From the NCBI RefSeq assembly GCF_001270265.1, contig NZ_LGAP01000010.1, positions 62,001 to 126,000 on the forward strand: a stretch of DNA of 64,000 bases, read 5' to 3'. Made by a program: the position numbers and the translations under genes. The first letter of the stretch is position 1, and each line of letters begins with the position of its first letter. The stretch is from Ensifer adhaerens. GTDB taxonomy: Bacteria; Pseudomonadota; Alphaproteobacteria; Rhizobiales; Rhizobiaceae. This document shows, piece by piece, positions 17,019-23,138 of this stretch. The notes under the pieces are model-generated. The model was not told the origin of the DNA and ran no database searches. It saw only the letters and a list, made by a program, of their open reading frames with translations.

Positions 17019-17141
17019 CTATAGCGTCCTGGTCACAACCTGCGCCGCAACCGCGACCAGTAGACCCGCCAAAGCCACGGCGGTCCCGTATCTAACCACC
17101 TTCATCCGGCGCCAGCGGGCGCCATCCCAATCATAGCCCAT
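17019..17141 (-). CDS. Tiny single-helix membrane protein (YDW-GAR type, copy 1)
   Basis: 40 aa from ATG 17139-17141: a motif MGYDWDGARWRRM followed by one hydrophobic helix (GTAVALAGLLVAVAAQVV). GGAG lies 6 nt before the ATG. A second gene at 18665-18775 encodes a protein with the same plan (MTYDWEGARRRRF plus one helix), so the two are paralogues, which supports both being real. They flank a broken phage lysozyme gene and may be phage-derived. Function unknown. Confidence 0.55.
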   Translation of the reverse strand: MGYDWDGARWRRMKVVRYGTAVALAGLLVAVAAQVVTRTL

Positions 17142-17161
17142 CTGCTGCTCCGTCACGGGAA

Positions 17162-17191
17162 AACCGCAATCCGGAGAGTTGGATTGCGGTT
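17162..17191 (-). terminator. Rho-independent-type terminator (minus strand)
   Basis: Perfect 11-bp stem AACCGCAATCC / GGATTGCGGTT with an 8-nt loop. Read on the minus strand it is followed by TTTTCCC, giving a standard terminator for leftward transcripts coming from the hypothetical gene at 17320-17625. Confidence 0.65.
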
Positions 17192-17319
17192 CCGAGTTGC
17201 CGGCGGGGGGTCAGGGGGCGACGGCAACTAACGAGAGCATGCCGTTCACTTGTTAAGCGAAGATTGCGAACTGGTCGTACCTTTTCGCTACTGAGAATCT
17301 ACTGGGAACAAAGTGGATG

Positions 17320-17625
17320 TTAGCGAACCATTCGCGGGCTCACACTAGCCAGCATCTTGATAATGTCGTCCTCCAGTTTTTGGCAGAGATCTTCATACTC
17401 TTCCATGTTCCTGGGGTCTGGCATCAATTGCTCGCGTAACTCATCGCGCTTCACAGCGGCTAGGCCGTAGGCTTCCAGCAAATCGTTGATCGCAAGAAAG
17501 TTGGCATCGGAAATTTGTTTCCGGTGTCGTGGCAGCCGCATCATCATTCGGCTTCGCCCGACTTTTTCGAAATCCATCACCCACTCCTCAGTCTGTCGGC
17601 TGAGAAGATACTCCTCCACCACCAT
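17320..17625 (-). CDS. Hypothetical protein, about 101 aa
   Basis: Charged, helix-rich soluble protein from the ATG at 17623-17625 (MVVEEYLLSRQTEEWVMDFE). The longer start at 17688 overlaps the divergent lysozyme fragment and is probably not used. It contains a methionine/arginine patch (RSRMMMRLPRHRKQ) and ends SVSPRMVR. I recognise no family. A terminator-like hairpin lies about 130 bp downstream. Located in a decayed prophage-like region. Confidence 0.45.
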   Translation of the reverse strand: MVVEEYLLSRQTEEWVMDFEKVGRSRMMMRLPRHRKQISDANFLAINDLLEAYGLAAVKRDELREQLMPDPRNMEEYEDLCQKLEDDIIKMLASVSPRMVR

Positions 17626-17637
17626 GAAAGTAGCAAC

Positions 17638-17924
17638 ATGACTTTGAACCGACGCATCAATGCGGCGGGCCTCACACTCGTCAAACAATGGGAAGGCCTG
17701 AAGACGAGGGCCTATCGGGACGTCGCTGACGTCCTGACCATCGGCGCGCCGGCCACGCCAGCGCGGCCGGCGCGCCGATGGTGAAGCCGAACATGGTCAT
17801 CACCGAGGTGCGCGCCGAAGAGATCCTTCGCGCCGTGATCGAACCCATAATTCGGGCACGTTTTGATGCCGGGAGGCGGCACCCTTTGATAAGGCGCCTG
17901 CGATCTCTATGGGCAAAGTACTGA
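17638..17924 (+). pseudogene. GH24 phage-type lysozyme, frameshifted and truncated
   Basis: Peptidoglycan-cleaving endolysin remnant. From ATG 17638: MTLNRRINAAGLTLVKQWEG, with catalytic Glu in QWEGLKTRAYRDVADVLTIG. The expected continuation GHASAAGAPMVKPNMVITEV and EEILRAVIEP is found in another frame from 17751. The shift occurs at 17747-17751, where five bases (GCGCC) stand where a single Tyr codon is expected (TIGYGH). After about residue 70 homology ends and the frame stops at TGA 17922-17924, so the C-terminal two thirds of the domain are also lost. The shift lies inside a perfect 18-bp inverted repeat. Confidence 0.72.
17737..17782. repeat. Perfect 18-bp inverted repeat inside the lysozyme remnant
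   Basis: Arms ACCATCGGCGCGCCGGCC (17737-17754) and its exact complement (17765-17782) around a 10-nt loop. Each arm contains GGCGCGCC. The left arm covers the codons for TIG and the inserted bases; the right arm codes AAGAPMV of the lysozyme in the shifted frame. Confidence 0.85.
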
Positions 17925-18062
17925 TTGGGGGATCGCCTACGCGCTCGGCGTCACCGGCATTGCAGCGATGGCACTCGGCGTCAGCTTTGCTGAGGCGATC
18001 CGGCGCATCGTGTAGGGAAAGGGTGAGATGGGGGAAGAATGCGCGGTCTCGCACGCTTGGTA
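17925..18062 (+). other. Gap with possible membrane-protein tail
   Basis: No complete gene. In one + frame, codons ending at TAG near 18015 read DWGIAYALGVTGIAAMALGV followed by SFAEAIRRIV, one hydrophobic helix with a basic end. It may be the tail of a holin-like or lysozyme-associated protein fused here by deletion, but I see no start codon. Confidence 0.3.
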
Positions 18063-18341
18063 TCAGTGCCGCCTCTTGGCCACCATCTTTTTCACAAATG
18101 CCGGCGTACGGACGGGCGGCTTCTTTTTGCAGCGGACAAGCCATCTGGCGCACTCTAAAAGAGACTCTTCCTCTCTGTTTCCGACGTCGAACTCGTCAAT
18201 AATGAACTTGGCAAGCCGTTCGGCTCGGATGTCCATTTTCGGAATTCGCTCTTCCACGCACACCCGATTGAAAATCCGTTGGAGCATTTCCGCTTCGGTG
18301 GCGCTGAGGTTACCCGCCGAGGGATCAGGAAGATTGAGCAT
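18063..18341 (-). CDS. Hypothetical rhizobial protein, about 92 aa
   Basis: I prefer the internal ATG at 18339-18341 (MLNLPDPSAGNLSATEAEML), since the part upstream to 18560 is basic and low in family-like composition. The protein has the pattern EAEMLQRIFNRVCVEERIPK, then LAKFIIDEFDVGNREEESL, resembling small rhizobial proteins of unknown function built on two helices around QRxFxRVCxER. C-terminus is lysine/arginine rich. No operon partner. Confidence 0.5.
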   Translation of the reverse strand: MLNLPDPSAGNLSATEAEMLQRIFNRVCVEERIPKMDIRAERLAKFIIDEFDVGNREEESLLECARWLVRCKKKPPVRTPAFVKKMVAKRRH

Positions 18342-18602
18342 GAAGGAACTCCCATTCTGCTTATCACACGCCACGAATGCGACGCGCTGCCAGTTTTCTC
18401 GCGTGGAAAGACCGGCCGCTGTGGCAGGGCGGAACCGCAGAAATTGACTTAATGCAGGCGAAACGCGCGATGTGGCGTCGGGTTCCACGAAGAAGCCTTT
18501 TCGCCAACTGCGGGTAGGCCAGATTGATTTCAAAGATCTAAGCGAACAAAAACTCGTCAATCACCAGATTGCGCGTATACTAGCGTATTGCTGATATTAC
18601 TA

Positions 18603-18648
18603 GCGGCCTTCCATTCTCCAACGTCAACTCCGCGAAGGCCGCTTTTTT
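18603..18648 (+). terminator. Rho-independent terminator (plus strand)
   Basis: Stem GCGGCCTTC (18603-18611) / GAAGGCCGC (18634-18642) followed directly by six T. The 22-nt loop is long. No protein gene ends just upstream on the plus strand, so it may close a small RNA or an old phage transcript. Confidence 0.6.
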
Positions 18649-18664
18649 GCGGGTAGCGCCTGTG

Positions 18665-18775
18665 TCACGAGGGTAGGGCGATGGCGACAAACCATGCGAA
18701 TAGCGCCAACAACAGCCAAATTCTCGCCTGCCTGAAACGCCGCCTGCGGGCGCCTTCCCAATCATAGGTCATCAT
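18665..18775 (-). CDS. Tiny single-helix membrane protein (YDW-GAR type, copy 2)
   Basis: 36 aa beginning MMTYDWEGARRRRFRQ and ending in a single hydrophobic helix (WLLLALFAWFVAIALP). Two tandem ATG codons (18773-18775 and 18770-18772) follow a GAGG site. It shares the YDW-[DE]-GAR-x-RR motif with the gene at 17019-17141. The charge pattern (strongly basic N-terminus, then helix) predicts an N-in inner-membrane protein. Function unknown. Confidence 0.55.
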   Translation of the reverse strand: MMTYDWEGARRRRFRQARIWLLLALFAWFVAIALPS

Positions 18776-18972
18776 GGTTCCTCTCGGCGGCGCACAATGC
18801 ACTATTTCTCGCGAGTGGAAAAGTGCCCCTGCAACCCAAGATGTGAAGCCTATATAAGGTTCGCCGAGCGCTTTGAAATCCCAGGCGACCGCCGATTGGA
18901 GAGAAGACCGCCTGGTCGTCGGGGGGTGCGAAGAGGAATCCGCCGATCGGACAGTTTGTTCCGCAACCAGGA

Positions 18973-19179
18973 TCAGTGCCCGAGATTGGATTGTTCCGCG
19001 GCACGAAGCTCCTCGACCTTCCGATCGAGGTCGAATTTATGAGGTCCGAATTTCGCGAACAGCTCGCGTGCGGCTAGAGGTTGAAGCCCGTGTGCCCGGA
19101 TGAATTCATCCAGATCGTACCGCGTGTTCCAGCCGCGGACCACCTTGCTGTACTGTTCTCTGGTGTCTTCGTCACGCAT
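18973..19179 (-). CDS. Hypothetical protein, 68 aa
   Basis: From the internal ATG at 19177-19179: MRDEDTREQYSKVVRGWNTR, then LDEFIRAHGLQPLAARELF and FGPHKFDLDRKVEELRAA. It is short, charged and helical, with an RxHGLxxxxARELFxKFG segment that looks like a degenerate helix-turn-helix. The ORF start at 19302 adds an unlikely basic leader. No family recognised. Confidence 0.5.
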   Translation of the reverse strand: MRDEDTREQYSKVVRGWNTRYDLDEFIRAHGLQPLAARELFAKFGPHKFDLDRKVEELRAAEQSNLGH

Positions 19180-19584
19180 GGGCGTGCTCTGTTTCCGTGA
19201 ATGGAAATGACTGCCTCGTTTGCCGGAGGCTGCCTCCTCAGCAGTAAATCGCGTTTGTTTCGAAAGGTTCCACCGGGTGCGGTCTCGTGGACAGCGCAGC
19301 AAACTGCGCGTGTATAAACAGTTCCGCTACCACTCAATTGAGCAGGGTTATCGATCGCCAGAAGAAATCGAGGGCAAGAGCGGGTTTCTAACCCTACTCA
19401 ACGATTCCGATGCCGAATGGGCGACCGAGGATGAAATCTCTCGAAGTGTCTGGGCGAACTATCAGATTTTCGAGGCATAGCCTCAGCAGTTACGAGAAGC
19501 TTTAAGGCGCGTCCACCCAATGACCGCCGTCTAGCGCGACACTCGGCGTCGGTAGCGTGCTCGCAGTAGTCTCGCAAGTATACC

Positions 19585-19809
19585 CTATTGAGCTGGCGCA
19601 GTCGTTGAAGGCTGGGTCGTAGAGGGCTGAGTGGTCGACGGTTCAGTAGTCGACGGAGTCGTCGTCGAGGGCTGGGCGGTCGGCTCGGTCGTAGTCGCCG
19701 GCGGTGTCGCTGTTTCCGTTGTGGTCGTCTTGCCCGGAAGTAGGAAGACAACGGCAAGGATGATTACGACGACGGCGACAATGACGCCAATAACGGTGTT
19801 TCTGCTCAT
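19585..19809 (-). CDS. Small membrane-anchored protein with Thr/Pro/Ser repeat tail
   Basis: 74 aa, start supported by a strong AGGAGGAG site just before the ATG at 19807-19809. One N-terminal membrane helix (VIGVIVAVVVIILAVVFLLP) is followed by a low-complexity periplasmic tail of TTTTE and five STT[TE]PSTT-like units (QPSTTTPSTTEPSTTQPS). Tandem repeats of about 15 bp encode the tail and may vary in number between strains. Common as orphan proteins in rhizobia; function unknown. Confidence 0.7.
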   Translation of the reverse strand: MSRNTVIGVIVAVVVIILAVVFLLPGKTTTTETATPPATTTEPTAQPSTTTPSTTEPSTTQPSTTQPSTTAPAQ

Positions 19810-19892
19810 AACTGCTCCTCCTGGGCGTGTTTACCCGTACTTTATAAACTGGAGCAGCGGGGTTAGTTTTCAATTCTGAAGTCGGCGTATAG

Positions 19893-20229
19893 CAATTAGC
19901 CGAGCTGCTGGCCTATGCCCGCGCCGGCGACACACTCGCCGTCGTCCGGCTCGATCGGCTCGGACGATCACTCGCGGAGTTGCTGGAAACGGTGAAAATG
20001 CTACGGGAACGGCAGATCGACCTTCTCAGCCTTGAGGAGAAGATCGACACCTCTTCGGCCGCTGGCGAGCTGATCTTCCATGTGTTCGGCGCCATCGCAC
20101 ATTTTGAGCGTCGGCTGATCTCGGAACGGGCAAAGGATGGCATTGCTGCCGCGCGTGCGAAGGGAAATAAGCCGGGACGCCAGCCGCTCGACATGAAGAG
20201 AGACGAGGCTGCCATGAAGCTGGTCCAGG
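19893..20229 (+). pseudogene. Serine recombinase (resolvase/invertase) internal fragment
   Basis: The frame reads LAELLAYARAGDTLAVVRLD, RLGRSLAELLETVKMLRERQ, then AGELIFHVFGAIAHFERRLI and ERAKDGIAAARAKGNKPGRQ. This is the middle of a Tn3/Gin-type serine recombinase. The N-terminal catalytic Ser segment is absent (a TAG at 19890-19892 precedes), and the C-terminal HTH is replaced after about 20229 by unrelated sequence that reads antisense as a dehydrogenase fragment. Inactive remnant of a transposon or integrative element. Confidence 0.8.
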
Positions 20230-20239
20230 CCAGAACAGG

Positions 20240-20354
20240 CGCTGTCGGCAAGGACCGCCAGGTGCTCGGCAGCGTAATCGTTGATGAAGGCGAACGCCTC
20301 CTCTTCGGATGCAACGACGACGATGCCGCCCTTGCTACCGGTCAGGACAGACAT
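20240..20354 (-). pseudogene. Fragment resembling histidinol dehydrogenase family
   Basis: Minus-strand codons from 20354 read MSVLTGSKGGIVVVASEEEA then FAFINDYAAEHLAVLADSA. The EEAxxxxNxxAxEHLxvL pattern is typical of the HisD/sulfopropanediol dehydrogenase family. Only about 38 residues are present before the sequence becomes the antisense of the recombinase remnant, so this is a junction scrap. Confidence 0.45.
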
Positions 20355-20433
20355 TGATCGAACTTGTGAGCGAGCTGGTATATGTCCGTCTGGCACCAAA
20401 AGTTAGGTTCCAAAAACGGCTGCGTCCGCGACG

Positions 20434-20512
20434 CCAAGACGCCGGCATGGATCAAACGCGATCCAGGAACTCAAGCACTCGGCTGGTGAGTAGCGCGGTT
20501 TCATCCGCGTCA
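20434..20512 (-). repeat. 79-bp segment repeated inverted at 46990-47068
   Basis: Read on the minus strand it matches the + strand at 46990-47068 at 75 of 79 bases by eye. It covers the last ~20 codons of a dienelactone-hydrolase gene (ALLTSRVLEFLDRV, stop) plus about 20 bp of downstream non-coding DNA, so it is a DNA duplication rather than coding conservation alone. The gene body is absent here. Confidence 0.85.
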
Positions 20513-20519
20513 GGATTTG

Positions 20520-20877
20520 CTCGAGGCTCAACGCGACTTTGGCTTTTTGTGTTGAAGTAGGCGGAACTGCGGAGCCTACATTTGCAAATCTGCGTAAGTC
20601 TGTCTCTGCGGAAGGAGCAAGCGGCATATGTGGCAGCGCCTGTAGTATGAGCGTTTCATCGGGCGTCGCTGGCCGCCCGATGAAACGCTCCCAAATGACG
20701 ATCCGAGCGTTGACATCCTGTACGACATTCAAAGCGGTTAAAGTACTGAAAATCCGACCGCCGCTGCCGAGTTCGCGGCCCTGTGTCGGTCTCTCACAGG
20801 CGCAACGGACAGGCGAAGGGTTGCATAGAAGTCCGAATGAGACTATTTTTGATCTCAACTGAGGTGAGGATATCCCG
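20520..20877. other. Gene-poor stretch with a perfect 17-bp hairpin
   Basis: No supportable gene on either strand. A perfect inverted repeat GAGCGTTTCATCGGGCG (20649-20665) / complement (20674-20690) with an 8-nt loop is the only clear feature. It has no T-run and could be an IS end, an operator or a palindrome made by template switching. The end of the stretch supplies the promoter and ribosome site of the antitoxin gene at 20878. Confidence 0.6.
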
Positions 20878-21309
20878 ATGTTGGCATTTGAAAAAGTTGC
20901 GGATGTACTCGGTCTTCCTGCCAGGGAAACCGCAGCGCGGTCTCCGCTCGGCCTCATCTCCCGAATCGAGGGGGGGTTGCCGATCGCTGTGCTTGAGCGT
21001 GTCTCTCAACTGCTTGCTCCGAATGACGGGCATTTCAAGTATCGGTTCGTTCCCAAGGCCACTTTGGAGCGACGTAAGATCAGCCTTCGTCTGTCACCCG
21101 ATGAAGGGATGAGAGTCGCGCGTGTTGCCCGCGTATGGAACCTGGCGGTTGACGTCTGGCAGAGCCCGGAGGCCGCGCGAGATTTCCTGTTCAGAAGCCA
21201 TCCCATGCTCGAGGATAGAGCTCCGGTCGATGTGGTCATTCAAAATGAGATAGGGGCCGAACTGGTGTTGGAGATCCTCGCTAGTTTGAAATACGGAAGC
21301 GCTGCGTGA
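20878..21309 (+). CDS. Xre/MbcA-type antitoxin (DUF2384 C-terminal domain)
   Basis: 143-aa antitoxin partner of the RES toxin. An N-terminal HTH-like half (FEKVADVLGLPARE...GLISRIEGGLPIAVLERV) precedes the C-terminal DUF2384 part with LSPDEGMRVARVARVWNLA, DVWQSPEAARDFLFRSHPML and IGAELVLEILASLKYG. It would neutralise the toxin and repress its own promoter. The stop overlaps the toxin start (GTGA at 21306-21309), the usual coupling for this pair. Confidence 0.9.
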   Translation: MLAFEKVADVLGLPARETAARSPLGLISRIEGGLPIAVLERVSQLLAPNDGHFKYRFVPKATLERRKISLRLSPDEGMRVARVARVWNLAVDVWQSPEAARDFLFRSHPMLEDRAPVDVVIQNEIGAELVLEILASLKYGSAA

Positions 21310-21788
21310 CGGCTCAAGTTCTTGATCGAACGCTGTCATCCTTCCGAATAGGCGATCCCAACGGGGCTTACCCGATCTTTGATGCCACAGGCTCTACGAT
21401 CGCGCCAGGCCGATGGAACACGCCGGGAAGTCCGGTTATCTACAGCAGTGAACATTATTCGACTGCTGTACTGGAAAAGCTTGTTCACGGCAGTGGGCGG
21501 CTACCGCCAAACCAGCATTATGTGCAGGTTACAATTCCCCGAGGGCTGACCTACGAGGTATTGTTGGGGGCGGCCGTACCGGGCTGGGATACCATGCCGG
21601 CAGTCGTCAGCAAGCGATTTGGTGAGGATTGGTGTCTGCAAAAGCGCAGTGCCATTCTGTTCGTGCCAAGCGTTGTCGCCAGACTCGATAATAACATTCT
21701 TATCAACCCCGCTCATCCTGAGTTCTCGAGCATCGCTGTGAGCCTTCATCAGCCAGTCTATTGGGACAAGCGGTTGTTCGGAGCGTGA
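21306..21788 (+). CDS. RES-domain toxin (NAD+-depleting)
   Basis: 160-aa toxin with GTG start coupled to the antitoxin stop. RES-domain marks are seen: FRIGDP with Arg14, APGRWNTPGSPVIYSSEH around residues 34-50 (Arg36, Tyr46), and AVLEKLVH with Glu57, plus the C-terminal NPAHPEFSSI segment. Characterised RES toxins degrade NAD+ by phosphorolysis or hydrolysis, halting growth. The catalytic Arg/Tyr/Glu set looks intact, so the pair is probably functional and may stabilise the neighbouring island. Confidence 0.9.
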   Translation: MTAQVLDRTLSSFRIGDPNGAYPIFDATGSTIAPGRWNTPGSPVIYSSEHYSTAVLEKLVHGSGRLPPNQHYVQVTIPRGLTYEVLLGAAVPGWDTMPAVVSKRFGEDWCLQKRSAILFVPSVVARLDNNILINPAHPEFSSIAVSLHQPVYWDKRLFGA

Positions 21789-21959
21789 TGAGCTGACTGA
21801 CCTTCCCGGCTGTCATTTTCCTGCACGTCATTCTCGACAAGTGGGATTTGCAGCCTGGGCATGATTCGAGCGCCCTCATGGAAAGCATAGTGCGCGATCC
21901 AATGATCACGAACGCCCTGCTTATTAGTCGGACGGGCGCAAAGGCGGAGTCACCCGGCA

Positions 21960-22967
21960 TCAGAGCTCGCCACCGCAGGACTTTCTGACAACAAGACTGC
22001 AAGGCAATCTGGTCGTGCCGGTGTCAACGTCTTCGCCAGCAGCGAGCGCCAAGATCGCAAGCCCAGCACGGCGCCCCAACTCTTTGAGCTCCATATCGAC
22101 GGTGGTGAGTGGCGGGCGTGTCTGCTTGGCAATGACTTCCCAATTGTCGAAGCCGATGACTGCTACGTCATTGGGAACGCCGATGCCCTTGTCCCGCAGG
22201 GCATCGATAACTCCGCGCGCAATCTCGTCATTTCCGCAAAAGATCGCGTCAGGCTTTTCACCAGTACGGGAAAAGACTGCGTCGATGGCGAAATGGCCCC
22301 ATTCCTCGCTCCAGTCGCCATAGAGAACTTCCGCACCTTCACCGACGCTGTCTCGATAGGCATTGGCTCGGCGGCGCACCGCGACATAGTCATCGGGGCC
22401 GGTAATGTGGAGGATGCGCGACCGGCCGCTGTTCTTCAAATGCTCGACTGCAAGCCTTGCGCCATGGGCGTCATCAGGGACGAAGCTGATGTGGTCCGAC
22501 GGCCCCTCTGCGAAGACATACACGACAGGGATCGGGAGCTTCGACAATTCAATGGGCGGCGGGAGGTCGAGGCGTGTAGCCGTGAAAATGATGCCGTCGA
22601 CCTGTCGATCAAGCAGTGCCTCCAGATGCAGTCGGGCGAGGCGAGGATCATTGTTGGTGGCGCAAAGAAAGACCGAAAGCCCTTGGTCGACCAGTACTTC
22701 TGAAACCCCGGCGGCCATCGGCAGCGTCAGTCGCCCGTAGGTATCGTTGGTGAGCATGCCGATCGCGTGGCTACGTTTCGTCAGCAAGCTGCGTGCAAGC
22801 GCATTTGGTCGAAAGCCTATGTCTTTCGCTACACGCTTAACGCGCTCTCTCGTTTCGGCGTTCGTGCGCCCAGTGCCGTTCAGCGCGTTCGATGCCGTTG
22901 AAATACTGACGCCGGCCGCCTTCGCGACGTCATGGATCGTGCGCCTGCGGATGTCCTTATCAGTCAA
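21960..22967 (-). CDS. LacI-family regulator of the arabinofuranoside operon
   Basis: About 335 aa from a TTG at 22965-22967 (LTDKDIRRRTIHDVAKAAGV), which has an AAAAGGACG ribosome site; the ORF could extend to an ATG at 23144 but that would run through both operators and into the next promoter. The LacI HTH and hinge are clear: TIHDVAKAAGVSISTASNAL, NALARSLLTKRSHAIGML. The effector domain has the usual sugar-binding fold (DGIIFTATR, DAIFCGNDEIARGVIDALR, VIGFDNWEVI). It diverges from the ABC/GH127 operon and most likely represses it until a sugar binds. Confidence 0.93.
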   Translation of the reverse strand: MTDKDIRRRTIHDVAKAAGVSISTASNALNGTGRTNAETRERVKRVAKDIGFRPNALARSLLTKRSHAIGMLTNDTYGRLTLPMAAGVSEVLVDQGLSVFLCATNNDPRLARLHLEALLDRQVDGIIFTATRLDLPPPIELSKLPIPVVYVFAEGPSDHISFVPDDAHGARLAVEHLKNSGRSRILHITGPDDYVAVRRRANAYRDSVGEGAEVLYGDWSEEWGHFAIDAVFSRTGEKPDAIFCGNDEIARGVIDALRDKGIGVPNDVAVIGFDNWEVIAKQTRPPLTTVDMELKELGRRAGLAILALAAGEDVDTGTTRLPCSLVVRKSCGGEL

Positions 22968-22990
22968 GTTTTCGTCCTTTTGATCCCGAT

Positions 22991-23037
22991 GATAAAACCT
23001 TTTAGCAGAAATAATCGTGATGGTAAAAGGTTTTATC
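22991..23037. promoter_or_regulatory. Paired LacI-type operators in the divergent promoter
   Basis: GATAAAACCTTTTA (22991-23004) and its exact complement TAAAAGGTTTTATC (23024-23037) form a 14-bp inverted repeat with 19 bp between. Each arm is itself nearly palindromic (TAAAACC/GGTTTTA), as expected for a LacI dimer site, so this is probably two operators half bound by one tetramer or two dimers. A separate TGTCGACA palindrome (23056-23063) follows. Confidence 0.8.
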
Positions 23038-23138
23038 AGATTCATGCCCACAAACTGTCGACAACTGGAATTTTGTCGCATAACGTTTTGGCCATGCCAC
23101 CGGGAGGTTAAGGGTGGCGTCGAAAAAGGGGAACTGCC

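Noticed and set aside
19220-19480. 86-codon plus-strand ORF
   Set aside because: No family, no ribosome site, and its start lies over the 5' end of a divergent small gene.
20403-20957. 184-codon minus-strand ORF
   Set aside because: It passes through the 79-bp duplicated segment in the wrong frame and through the 17-bp hairpin; no domain is recognisable.
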